From contig JASLHL010000167.1 of NCBI GenBank assembly GCA_030152225.1, positions 1 through 16,607 of the forward strand: a DNA stretch of 16,607 nt, read 5' to 3'. The notes under the pieces are model-generated. The model was given only the letters and a program-made list of their open reading frames with translations, had not been told where the DNA came from and did not search any database. Below are positions 1 to 6,080 of the stretch, in pieces (positions within the stretch are counted from its first letter, which is position 1; each line of letters begins with the position of its first letter). The translations under genes were made by a program, and so were the position numbers. Origin of the DNA: Flavobacterium sp. (GTDB lineage Bacteria; Bacteroidota; Bacteroidia; Flavobacteriales; Flavobacteriaceae).

Positions 1-495
1 AATGGATATTGTGGATTTCATTACATGGATAAATCACATGATATTTGGATGAGTTTTGCTTTGATCAATCCCATTGTAGAACAAGACTCATTAGCAAAAT
101 CAGAAAGTTTTGAAAAACTCCGCAAGATGAGTCAAGAGGAACGGGATAAGATGCAGCAAATACACGATTTAATAGGAAACAAAAATTACGAAAAAATCTA
201 TACCATTGAGGAGTTATGCCAGCGTTTTGAATTGAGCAAAAATGCCTTTCAAAAAGGATTTAAATTGTTGTATAACCAAACGTTTTATACCTATTATTTA
301 AATAAACGGATGGAATATGCCCAACAACTACTTGCTTATTCGGAACTGTCGAGTCACACAATTGCTGAAAAATGTGGTTTTTCTGATTACTCCAACTTTT
401 TTCGAAACTTTCAAAAAGTTGTGCATTGTAGTCCAGCTCAATATCGCAAGCAGAATTATAAAGGTTTGAAAATAGAAGATTATATAACCAAGTAA
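1..495 (+). CDS. AraC-type transcriptional regulator, 5' end outside the window
   Basis: The frame is open to the first base, with eight more sense codons before the ATG at position 25, so this is probably the C-terminal part of a longer regulator rather than a 156-residue protein. The last ~100 residues form an AraC/XylS double helix-turn-helix. The first helix pair lies around IEELCQRFELSKNAFQKGFK, and the second contains the typical HTIAEKCGFSDYSNFFRNFQ stretch ending in SPAQYRK. Such domains bind DNA as regulators, and in this subfamily (PchR-like, common in Bacteroidota) the missing N-terminus usually senses a ligand. The target is unknown. It converges on the stress cluster to its right, with a hairpin between them. 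DNA-binding domain confident; full length and ligand unknown. Confidence 0.85.
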   Translation, partial: NGYCGFHYMDKSHDIWMSFALINPIVEQDSLAKSESFEKLRKMSQEERDKMQQIHDLIGNKNYEKIYTIEELCQRFELSKNAFQKGFKLLYNQTFYTYYLNKRMEYAQQLLAYSELSSHTIAEKCGFSDYSNFFRNFQKVVHCSPAQYRKQNYKGLKIEDYITK

Positions 496-526
496 ACCGC
501 CCAAATTGAAAGGATTTGAGCGGTTT
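494..526. terminator. Hairpin between convergent genes, probable bidirectional terminator
   Basis: AAACCGC pairs with GCGGTTT, and after one mismatch CAAAT pairs with ATTTG, leaving a loop of about seven bases. It overlaps the stop codon of the AraC-type gene and lies about 30 bases past the stop of the minus-strand DUF4142 gene. The T-runs are short on both strands (TTTTG on plus, TTTACTT on minus), so strength is uncertain. Confidence 0.6.
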
Positions 527-556
527 TGAAAAAAAAAATAAAAGCTTAAAATGTTG

Positions 557-1138
557 CTATTTCACTTGTCTATTCTTAATAGAAGTGGCCGTTTCTAAAT
601 TTAAACGCACTTCTTGAAGTGTCTCATTTAATTGTGTTCTCATGTTGTAATTATCGACATTGTTAACCGCATCAATTAATACATCCGCAGCTTTATTGTG
701 TTTTGAAATGACAACTTCGAGCCATTTTTCATCAAAATTCTTTGCGTTTGTCTTTTCTAAATCCTCTATTTCTTCCCACTGTTTGTCTGATAAATTATGA
801 GGAACTGCATACCTCATATCACTTGCTAAAGCATTGAGCTTTTGTAGTCTATCCTCCGGTTTTTTCTCAAGTTCTGAGGCGAAATCACGAATCTTTTCGT
901 TGTTTGATTTTCGCTTTCCGAGTTTACCTAATTCAGCGACGAATAATTGATCATGAACAACATCAACTAAATAAGAAGAGTAATCCTTATTTTGTTGCTC
1001 AAGTGTATGTTGTTGATTCGCTTTGTTTTGCTCTTTGGCTATTTTTTCGGGCTCTTTCGCCTTGGGTCTATCTTTGCATGAAGCTAGAAATACCAGTATG
1101 AAAAAGGTTAAAAAAAGGGTTTTTGTATGTGATTTCAT
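557..1138 (-). CDS. DUF4142 lipoprotein (copy A of the downstream gene)
   Basis: 193 residues with an N-terminal signal ending in a lipobox (LASC, Cys21), a charged Lys/Glu/Gln linker to about residue 53, and then a helical DUF4142 domain (about 54-190). DUF4142 proteins are ferritin-like helical bundles found in the bacterial envelope and often associated with stress. No enzymatic reaction is established. It is predicted to be a lipid-anchored periplasmic protein, since no acidic surface-export signal follows Cys21. It lies 15 bases after the stop of the 1154-1756 gene, so the two are probably cotranscribed. It is roughly three-quarters identical by eye to the 2115-2696 protein over the mature part, including long identical runs such as PHNLSDKQWEEI and VISKHNKAADVLI. 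The two genes are therefore tandem paralogues. Family assignment firm; role inferred. Confidence 0.88.
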   Translation of the reverse strand: MKSHTKTLFLTFFILVFLASCKDRPKAKEPEKIAKEQNKANQQHTLEQQNKDYSSYLVDVVHDQLFVAELGKLGKRKSNNEKIRDFASELEKKPEDRLQKLNALASDMRYAVPHNLSDKQWEEIEDLEKTNAKNFDEKWLEVVISKHNKAADVLIDAVNNVDNYNMRTQLNETLQEVRLNLETATSIKNRQVK

Positions 1139-1153
1139 AGTTATAAATATTGG

Positions 1154-1756
1154 TTAAACATGATCTAATAAATTAACTCCTTGATCGATGCGCAATTCAA
1201 TCTCTTGTATTAGTTTGCTATAGAAGGTTTGTAAATCAGAATTTTTGGTGTTCTGTTTTAAATCCCATAAGACTTCTCGAATGCTAAATTGCAGTTTGAT
1301 GGTTTCATCCAGAAAATCGCGATCATAGCTGCTAAGATTTGGTGATTCCAATGCGTTTATTGTGAATCGAGTATTTGTTCGAAATAAAATCTCATTTTGT
1401 TTTTCTTTGCTAATTAAGCTTTCCATTTCTTTAAGTGCATGTTCATATTCCTGCAAAATTTGTTCTGCAAATTCCTGAACTTGTGCGCTCTGACTTTGTG
1501 TGGTTGCTACTTTTGTATAGTATAATTGAGTAGCTATCAAATTGCTGAAACGTTGTTCTAAAACCTCCTGATTGCTAGAATCATACTGCTCTTTATAAGT
1601 AAAAGGTGCCGTATGAACCGGCTTTGGATCGCTCTGTTCTTTATATAGATACTGTTCCGATTTAGATTTGTTTTTACAAGAGGTAAAAAACAAAAACGCG
1701 AAAAACAAGACAGTAAAAAGGATAACAAAAAGTTTGTAATTGAAGGATACTCCCAT
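1154..1756 (-). CDS. DUF4142-like membrane lipoprotein (copy A of the upstream gene)
   Basis: 200 residues. A hydrophobic stretch at about 9-26 ends in FTSC (Cys27), a somewhat weak lipobox. A polar linker to about residue 65 is followed by an all-helical domain (about 68-198) resembling DUF4142, with LIATQLYYTKVA near its start and LDETIKLQFSIREVL in its middle. It is probably anchored in the inner or outer membrane facing the periplasm. It is the first gene of a two-gene unit with the 557-1138 lipoprotein and is preceded, 24 bases before its start, by a large hairpin. It is paralogous to the 2712-3314 protein: both are 200 residues and share the MGVS start and QTFY.KLIQEIE.RIDQG.NLL.HV end. 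Function unknown. The DUF4142 assignment is weaker than for its partner. Confidence 0.8.
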   Translation of the reverse strand: MGVSFNYKLFVILFTVLFFAFLFFTSCKNKSKSEQYLYKEQSDPKPVHTAPFTYKEQYDSSNQEVLEQRFSNLIATQLYYTKVATTQSQSAQVQEFAEQILQEYEHALKEMESLISKEKQNEILFRTNTRFTINALESPNLSSYDRDFLDETIKLQFSIREVLWDLKQNTKNSDLQTFYSKLIQEIELRIDQGVNLLDHV

Positions 1757-1780
1757 AAGTGTATGTTTTTAAGTGAATAA

Positions 1781-1849
1781 AAGTGGCTTACCAAGGATGT
1801 TGCTATTATGGTATGAGTAACTATGGAAATTGCCTTGGGTAAGCCACTT
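1781..1849 (-). promoter_or_regulatory. Large conserved hairpin, copy A (5' leader or terminator)
   Basis: AAGTGGCTTACC (1781-1792) pairs perfectly with GGTAAGCCACTT (1838-1849). The stem continues for four more pairs past one bulged G. The loop contains GGTATGAGTAACTA (1810-1823), which also occurs in the loop of the second copy at 3367-3380. In the transcribed (minus) direction the hairpin ends about 24 bases before the start at 1756 and is followed by CUUUUAUU. It could be a terminator for the former DUF892 gene upstream, a leader element controlling the DUF4142 pair, or both. Confidence 0.7.
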
Positions 1850-1869
1850 GATTTTCAATTCAAGCAATT

Positions 1870-2099
1870 TTAGTGGGCTGAAACTAAGTTGTTTTTTACC
1901 TTGGTTTCTTTATTTTTTATAGCGATGTCGCTTGTTGGTTTTCTACGGCTTGAGGAACTTGTTTAGTGTACTTTATCGCGGCTGTCATCTTCTTTTTCAT
2001 TTGATTTTTCCTGTAGATGTTCGCTTTCACTTGCTTTAAGGCTCATGTAGTATGTTCCTATTTGTGAAGTTCGAAATCTATTTCTTGTTCTTCAAGGGT
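1870..2099 (-). pseudogene. Eroded 3' end of a DUF892 (YciE/YciF) gene
   Basis: The minus-strand translation from 2099 reads TLEEQEIDFEL and then, after a one-base deletion at about 2067, SQIGTYYMSLKASESE followed by a charged tail. The intact DUF892 protein at 3444-4121 has TLEEEEQTDCELTYIGEY.INLEAS at the equivalent place (from residue 147). The tail meets a stop at 1963-1965. The same frame then resumes with a Lys/Ser-rich stretch containing KETKVKNN, which parallels the KDTKLKK end of the intact protein, and closes at 1870-1872. The N-terminal 146 residues are absent: the homology stops at 2099, about 15 bases from the stop of the neighbouring DUF4142 gene at 2115. That is where the duplication junction must lie. 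Non-functional relic; identification by hand alignment. Confidence 0.75.
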
Positions 2100-2114
2100 T
2101 TATTTTGAAATTGA

Positions 2115-2696
2115 TTATTTCAATTGTTTATTTTTAATATAAGTTGCAGCCTCTAGGTGTGAACGAACCTCTTGTAAAGTTTCATTTAATTGAGTTCTAA
2201 TCGTGCTATTATCTACATTATTAATGGCTTTAATCAGAACATCAGCTGCTTTGTTATGTTTAGAAATAACTACATCGATCCATTTTTCATCAAAGTTTTT
2301 TGCATTGGATTTTTCCAAATCTTTTATTTCTTCCCATTGTTTATCGGAAAGATTATGAGGCATCATATACGCAAAGTCATTTGCTAGGTTATTTAGTTTT
2401 TCCAATCTATTTTGGTGATGCTTTTCTAATTCAGCTGCAAAATCTCGAACTTTTTCATTCTTTGATTTTCTCTTTCCAAGTTTTCCAAGCTCAATTTCAA
2501 ATAGCTGATCCTGTACTACATCTACCAGATAGGAAGAATAGTCTTTTTGTTGTTCTGTATGATACTGGTGGTTTGCCTGGTTTTGTTCCTTGGCAATATG
2601 ATCTGGCTCTGCAGCCATTGGACGTCTATCTCTACATGATACAGCTACAAGAGCTATAAATGTAGTAAGAAGTAAAATTTTTGTATATATTTTCAT
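2115..2696 (-). CDS. DUF4142 lipoprotein (copy B of the downstream gene)
   Basis: 193 residues. The signal peptide ends at Cys21 (AVSC), followed by a Lys/Glu/Gln linker and a DUF4142 helical domain (about 54-190) with DQLFEIELGKLGKRKS, PHNLSDKQWEEI and VVISKHNKAADVLI. It is predicted to be a lipid-anchored periplasmic protein of the ferritin-like DUF4142 family; biochemical role unknown. It follows the 2712-3314 gene after 15 bases and is probably cotranscribed with it. It has the same length as its paralogue at 557-1138. The linkers differ more than the domains, as expected if the folded domain is under selection. Immediately past its stop lies the truncated DUF892 relic of unit A. Confidence 0.88.
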   Translation of the reverse strand: MKIYTKILLLTTFIALVAVSCRDRRPMAAEPDHIAKEQNQANHQYHTEQQKDYSSYLVDVVQDQLFEIELGKLGKRKSKNEKVRDFAAELEKHHQNRLEKLNNLANDFAYMMPHNLSDKQWEEIKDLEKSNAKNFDEKWIDVVISKHNKAADVLIKAINNVDNSTIRTQLNETLQEVRSHLEAATYIKNKQLK

Positions 2697-2711
2697 AATA
2701 ATCAGTATTGG

Positions 2712-3314
2712 TTAAACATGGTTTAATAAATTAATTCCCTGATCGATTCGCTGTTCAATTTCTTGAATCAGTTTAGTGTAAAAAGTTTGTAGATCAGCCT
2801 TGTCAGTACTTTTTTTTAGGTACCCTAATACCTCTCGTATACTAAATTGCAATTTGATGGTCTCGTCTAAAAAATCTAGCTCATAATTTGAGGGTATCTC
2901 AGATTCAAGCTTATTAATAAAAAGTCTATGATCAGTGTTAAACAATAGTTCATATTGTTCTTCCTTAGTTAGAAGACTTTTTAATTCTGCGAGTGAATTT
3001 TGATAGGCTACCAAAATATTTCTAGCAAAGTCTTGCATGTTTGGATCCTGACTTTTTACGGTTGCAATTTTAGTATAGTACAATTGGGTGGAGAGTAGAC
3101 TACTGAATCGCTTGTTCAAAACCTGCTGATCGGAGGTGTCATACCGCTCTTCGTATGAAAAGGGTAGGGTATGCACAGATCCATTAGCCTTATCGTCTTT
3201 ATAAAAATAGTTTTCTGTTGCCTGCTTTTTTCTACGCGAAATCAGTAATAAGAAAGCAAAAAACACAAATGCAAAAAGAATAACAAAGATTTTATATGTG
3301 ATTGATACGCCCAT
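2712..3314 (-). CDS. DUF4142-like membrane protein without lipobox cysteine (copy B)
   Basis: 200 residues, paralogous to the 1154-1756 protein throughout. The N-terminal hydrophobic segment (about 9-25) is kept, but the position of the paralogue's Cys27 is Arg27, in ISRRKK. The protein therefore cannot be lipidated there and should stay as a single-pass inner-membrane protein with its C-terminal helical domain (about 68-198) outside the cytoplasm. The helical domain is well conserved, including STQLYYTKIA, FLDETIKLQFSIREVL and a RIDQG.NLL.HV end. It is first in a pair with the 2115-2696 lipoprotein and follows the DUF892 gene after a conserved hairpin. Function unknown. Family assignment to DUF4142 is by similarity of the helical pattern and by synteny. 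Confidence 0.8.
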   Translation of the reverse strand: MGVSITYKIFVILFAFVFFAFLLLISRRKKQATENYFYKDDKANGSVHTLPFSYEERYDTSDQQVLNKRFSSLLSTQLYYTKIATVKSQDPNMQDFARNILVAYQNSLAELKSLLTKEEQYELLFNTDHRLFINKLESEIPSNYELDFLDETIKLQFSIREVLGYLKKSTDKADLQTFYTKLIQEIEQRIDQGINLLNHV

Positions 3315-3340
3315 AATAAAATATTTTTTTACTGGATAAA

Positions 3341-3405
3341 AGTGACTTACCTCGGTTGTTGTTTTTGGTATGAGTAACTAGAGCAATAACCATTGGTAAG
3401 TCACT
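3341..3405 (-). promoter_or_regulatory. Large conserved hairpin, copy B (terminator and/or 5' leader)
   Basis: AGTGACTTACC (3341-3351) pairs with GGTAAGTCACT (3395-3405). After a small internal loop, GGTTGTT (3354-3360) pairs with AATAACC (3385-3391), with one G-U pair. The loop holds GGTATGAGTAACTA (3367-3380), identical to copy A. Relative to copy A one G-C pair is replaced by A-T on both sides, a compensatory change. It lies between the DUF892 stop (3444) and the next start (3314), 26 bases before that start. Confidence 0.7.
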
Positions 3406-3443
3406 CGATTTTCAATCCAAGCAATTTTTAGAACTGAATAAAG

Positions 3444-4121
3444 CTACTTTTTTAACTTTGTATCCTTTGAAGCGCTAGTGCTATTTGATTTTGTTGACTT
3501 AGAAGCTGTTGTGGTTTTTTGTTTTGAGCTGTCATCATCATCATGTTGATGTTCTTCTCCTTCTTCCTCTTCTTCATGCTGGTCCATATTTTGGGTGTTA
3601 CCTTGGCCACTGGCTTCAAGATTAATATGATATTCCCCAATATAGGTAAGCTCACAATCCGTTTGTTCTTCTTCCTCTAGCGTTTGCTCAAGTAAGTCAG
3701 CTAGTTCATGCTCCTCTATAGCTAAGGCAAACTGGATAAGGCCGCCATACGTAGCAATTTCGTAATGCTCAATTTGTTGTGCTACTACGATAAGTCCAGC
3801 GTCACGCACCATGCTTTTATCTGGAGTAACCTTGATTATCTTTTGTGTGATTTTATCAAAAGTCTCCATTACGGAACAGGCTTCTTTTTTAGCAGTAATA
3901 TGTAAGTGCCTAAAGATTCGCTCAAGACGCATAATTTGCTTTCTTGTTACAATTTCATGATCTTGAAAAGCGTCTTTTAACTGATGAGTTGTTGCTGCTT
4001 TAATTAATGTGGGCAATGATTCTAAAATGGCTTGTTCCGTATTATATATTCCTTTTAATAAGGTAATAAAAAGCGTTTTAAACGCTGTAGTTGCCTCTGT
4101 GGTATGATTCAAATTTTCCAT
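3444..4121 (-). CDS. DUF892 (YciE/YciF-type) ferritin-like stress protein with a long charged tail
   Basis: 225 residues. Residues 10-170 form the DUF892 four-helix ferritin-like domain, with candidate metal ligands at E29 (IYNTEQAI), H55/E56 (QDHEIV), E118-E121 (QQIEHYEIATYG) and E149-E152 (LEEEEQTD). YciF-like proteins are ferritin-like proteins induced by osmotic or stationary-phase stress; a metal-dependent role is likely but not defined. Residues 171-225 are an extra low-complexity tail, first Glu/His/Asp-rich (183-197) and then Ser/Thr/Lys-rich to the end. Plain family members are about 165-170 residues, so the tail is an addition. No signal peptide, so it is probably cytoplasmic. It lies downstream of the KGG gene, as in enterobacterial yciG-yciF. 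Both a terminator-like hairpin upstream and the conserved hairpin downstream suggest partly separate transcription. Confidence 0.9.
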   Translation of the reverse strand: MENLNHTTEATTAFKTLFITLLKGIYNTEQAILESLPTLIKAATTHQLKDAFQDHEIVTRKQIMRLERIFRHLHITAKKEACSVMETFDKITQKIIKVTPDKSMVRDAGLIVVAQQIEHYEIATYGGLIQFALAIEEHELADLLEQTLEEEEQTDCELTYIGEYHINLEASGQGNTQNMDQHEEEEEGEEHQHDDDDSSKQKTTTASKSTKSNSTSASKDTKLKK

Positions 4122-4137
4122 AATTCACTGTTTATAA

Positions 4138-4161
4138 AAGAAGGAGAAAGATCTCCTTCTT
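4138..4161 (-). terminator. Intrinsic terminator after the KGG gene
   Basis: A perfect 10-base-pair stem, AAGAAGGAGA with TCTCCTTCTT, around a four-base loop. In the minus direction it is followed by TTTATAAAC, so the RNA ends in a short U-run (CUUCUUUUAU). It sits between the KGG stop (4188) and the DUF892 start (4121), so some transcripts should stop before DUF892. Confidence 0.7.
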
Positions 4162-4187
4162 CTAATTGATACTTGCCTGAAAGATAG

Positions 4188-4859
4188 TTATCTTCGAGAG
4201 TTGCTACTTGAACGTCCGCCACCATGGGATGCACGACCACCCATTCTTGCTATTTCAGTTCGTTTAGCTTTACTCATCGACGCAAAACCGCGACGGCTAG
4301 TACCGCTATTTGAATTTCCTGATGAACTAGAACCAGAATTTCTAGAGGAAGAGTTGTATGATCCTCCTCTTGAACCAGAACCAGCGTTTCTTGAAGAAGA
4401 GTTATAAGATCCTCCTCTTGTACCAGAACTAGAGTTTCTTGAAGAAGATCCGTATGATCCTCCTCTTGAACCAGAACCCGAATTTCTAGAGGAAGAATTG
4501 TACGATCTTCTTCCAGCGTTAGCGCTAGAATTTCTAGAGGAAGAATTGTATGATCCTCTTCCTCCTCCTTGTTTAGGAATAAATCTTCCTTGAGAATCAC
4601 GAGGGTGATCCTGTTCGTTAAAGTTCGTATTATAATCATCCTCATAGTCGCCACCTTGTTGATCATAATCAAAATCTTCGTCATCGAAGAAATACTCTAA
4701 ATCTTCTTGATCCATTTGATCATCATATCTTTCGTCTTCTGCTCCATCATCATATCCATGTTCATAGCCTAATTGATAAATCTCTTCTGCTAGCTCATAC
4801 AAATGAGATCCGCTATTGTTGCCGTGAGACTGATTGCCTCTTGAATTTTGGTGATTCAT
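4188..4859 (-). CDS. KGG-motif stress protein with acidic N-terminus and SYNSSSRN repeats
   Basis: 223 residues, no signal peptide or membrane segment, almost entirely disordered by composition. Residues 20-80 are very acidic and Tyr-rich (DDEDFDYDQQ). RDSQGRFIPK (87-96) follows. Residues 101-179 are five 15-16-residue repeats of the form RGGSYNSSSRNSGSGS. The C-terminus (189-212) is a KGG/Con-10-type motif, RGFASMSKAKRTEIARMGGR. KGG proteins such as E. coli YciG and fungal Con-10 are small hydrophilic stress proteins of unknown mechanism, usually 60-80 residues, so this one is about three times longer. Its place ahead of a DUF892 gene matches the yciG-yciF order. The S/G-Y-S/G and RGG pattern resembles RNA-binding low-complexity domains of eukaryotes; that is a resemblance only. 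The ATG at 4859 is the first in frame ahead of the acidic region. Confidence 0.82.
   Translation of the reverse strand: MNHQNSRGNQSHGNNSGSHLYELAEEIYQLGYEHGYDDGAEDERYDDQMDQEDLEYFFDDEDFDYDQQGGDYEDDYNTNFNEQDHPRDSQGRFIPKQGGGRGSYNSSSRNSSANAGRRSYNSSSRNSGSGSRGGSYGSSSRNSSSGTRGGSYNSSSRNAGSGSRGGSYNSSSRNSGSSSSGNSNSGTSRRGFASMSKAKRTEIARMGGRASHGGGRSSSNSRR
4320..4559 (-). repeat. Five tandem ~48-bp coding repeats in the KGG gene
   Basis: Five imperfect units encode variants of RGGSYNSSSRNSGSGS, at residues 101-116, 117-131, 132-147, 148-163 and 164-179. The second unit is one codon shorter. On the plus strand the units show as recurring gatcctcctcttgaaccag and tttctagaggaagaa-like strings. The last units are most alike, which suggests recent expansion or homogenisation; the copy number could differ between strains. 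Confidence 0.85.
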
Positions 4860-5534
4860 AATTTATTTTTTAAAGGGTTAATATCAACTGCGATACTAGC
4901 TGTCATAAAAGCCGCAGTTGTTATATGAACTTCAATTACTGTGCTCAACAAGAATAAAAATATTTAAAGTAAATTTTATTAATGTTGCTATTTTTAGTGT
5001 TAAAAAAATAAATTACTGCAAGTAATCTAACTTCTGTCTAGGATGAGTAGCTATTTATGATATGTTTTTTATAAAAGAGGTTTTAGTGTTAACTATGTTA
5101 TTAAATAATAATTAAAATATAAATAAGGTTAATTTATTTTGTTATTTGTTTTTTATAAGTTAAATGCTTTATTATAGTTTTATTTTTAATTAGATGTAGA
5201 TGTAATTCGTTGATAATCAATTGTATATGTTTTTTAGTAAAAAAACAGTATGGAATAAAGGTTTTTTTAGTAAAAAGGATTTAATAGGTGTTTTTTCTAC
5301 AATTTGTGTAATAATTGCCCATAATTTCTACATTGTTTATTGTTTTGTAGGGGGTATTTTGTATAATTATTCAATATTGAAACTAATTAATAGCAATATT
5401 TAAAAGCGGATGGTTAGTATAGGTTTAAACGAGCTGAAAATACTTTGTGCATTTAAATAGGGGAGTTGTAGCGTCTATGGAGTGCTATTTGTATTACTCA
5501 TAAGTAAAGCGTATTAATTGTAACGAATAAGCAT
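4860..5534. other. AT-rich intergenic region between divergent genes
   Basis: These 675 bases separate the minus-strand KGG gene from the plus-strand kinase relic, and 4930-5400 is extremely AT-rich. It should hold the promoter of the KGG gene, but I find no convincing TAnnTTTG box on the minus strand; the closest is TATTCTTG at 4949-4956. A 60-codon plus-strand frame at 5221-5403 is not convincing as a gene. The only clear structure is the hairpin at 4885-4920. Confidence 0.5.
4885..4920 (-). promoter_or_regulatory. Hairpin in the putative KGG leader
   Basis: CAACTGCG (4885-4892) and CGCAGTTG (4913-4920) are a perfect 8-base inverted repeat with a 20-base loop, ending about 25 bases before the KGG start codon. 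It could be a leader structure or a protein-binding palindrome. Role not shown. Confidence 0.4.
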
Positions 5535-6080
5535 ATGAGTATACTACCCGATAGTTTCCAACGATACATTCGTTTTTTTGTGTTTATAAATAAATATTGG
5601 AATGCCGATTTTATTACTATAGCGGATGAAAATCGAACGAAAGAATCAGAGAACTTGGATGATTTTAATCACACAGCTGATGAATTAGTTGAAGATTTAA
5701 AAAAAATGGGCCCCACTTACATCAAGTTGGGGCAACTATTATCCACACGTCCAGACTTACTACCTAGAGAATATATTCTCGCTCTTCAGGAATTGCAAAA
5801 TGATTTAGATCCTTTTTCATATGATCAAGTGCAAGAAATTTTTTATCAAGAAATTGGGCAAAGCATATCCAGCGCATTTAAACATTTCCAAGTAGAACCT
5901 ATAGCGACGGCTTCTATTGGACAGGTTCATAAAGCAGTACTTCATTCTGGTGAGACTGTTGCTGTAAAAATTCAACGGCCAGGTATCCGAAAAAAGATGT
6001 TTGATGATTTAGATGTATTACTTACTTTATCGGAAAAGGCTGAAAAATACAGTGATAGTGCTCGCAAATTTGCTACTTAA
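5535..6080 (+). pseudogene. Truncated UbiB/ABC1 (AarF) kinase-like gene
   Basis: 181 residues matching only the N-terminal part of the UbiB/ABC1 atypical kinase family (usually 430-560 residues), whose members act in ubiquinone-type lipid biology. Visible family signatures are KLGQ of the KxGQ region (K64-Q67, in GPTYIKLGQLLSTRPDLLP), the ASIGQVHKA loop (126-134), and the VAVK lysine (K145) followed by IQRPG. The frame ends after DSARKFAT, well before the catalytic HxDPHxGN segment and the DxG metal site, so it cannot be an active kinase of this family. No continuation is seen in other frames of the next 150 bases, which points to a deletion rather than a single frameshift. A retained function for the fragment cannot be excluded, since the remaining frame is intact. 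Confidence 0.75.

Larger units (their letters stand above)
557..2099 (-). repeat. Tandem duplication, unit A (DUF892 tail + hairpin + two DUF4142 genes)
   Basis: This unit matches 2115-3683 in content and order: the DUF892 3' part, a conserved stretch just past it (1850-1871 versus 3407-3428), the hairpin, a 200-residue protein, a 15-base gap, and a 193-residue protein. Gene lengths and the intergenic gap are identical in both units. Protein divergence shows that the duplication is not recent. Confidence 0.8.
2115..3683 (-). repeat. Tandem duplication, unit B
   Basis: This is the counterpart of unit A at 557-2099. It begins (in transcription direction) inside the intact DUF892 gene at the codon for Thr147 and runs through the hairpin and both DUF4142-type genes. 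Because this DUF892 gene is complete while the other is only a 3' relic, this copy keeps the ancestral arrangement. Confidence 0.78.

Noticed and set aside
904..1101. Short opposite-strand frames inside the DUF4142 genes (also 2190-2387 and 2300-2659)
   Set aside because: They are antisense to well-supported genes and have no start context or domain.
4310..4560. Possible CRISPR-like array because of the regular repeats
   Set aside because: The repeats are contiguous, imperfect and in frame with the KGG protein, and there are no unique spacers.
4274..4684. 136-codon minus-strand frame overlapping the KGG gene
   Set aside because: It is a shadow of the repetitive KGG coding region in another frame; its Leu/Glu/Asp repeats simply mirror the 48-base units.
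4949..4956. TATTCTTG on the minus strand as the KGG promoter -7 box
   Set aside because: One mismatch to TAnnTTTG, no -33 partner, and in DNA so AT-rich that such matches are expected by chance.
5221..5403. 60-codon plus-strand frame (MYMFFSKKTVWNKG start) in the AT-rich gap
   Set aside because: It lies in extremely AT-rich DNA, is made mainly of codons from poly-T/A runs including a repeated GTTTTTTAGTAAAAA string, and has no recognisable domain or promoter. Chance open frame is more likely.
5494..5506. TTACTCATA resembling the hairpin loop in the DUF4142 leaders
   Set aside because: Only nine bases match and there is no surrounding stem, so chance similarity is likely.
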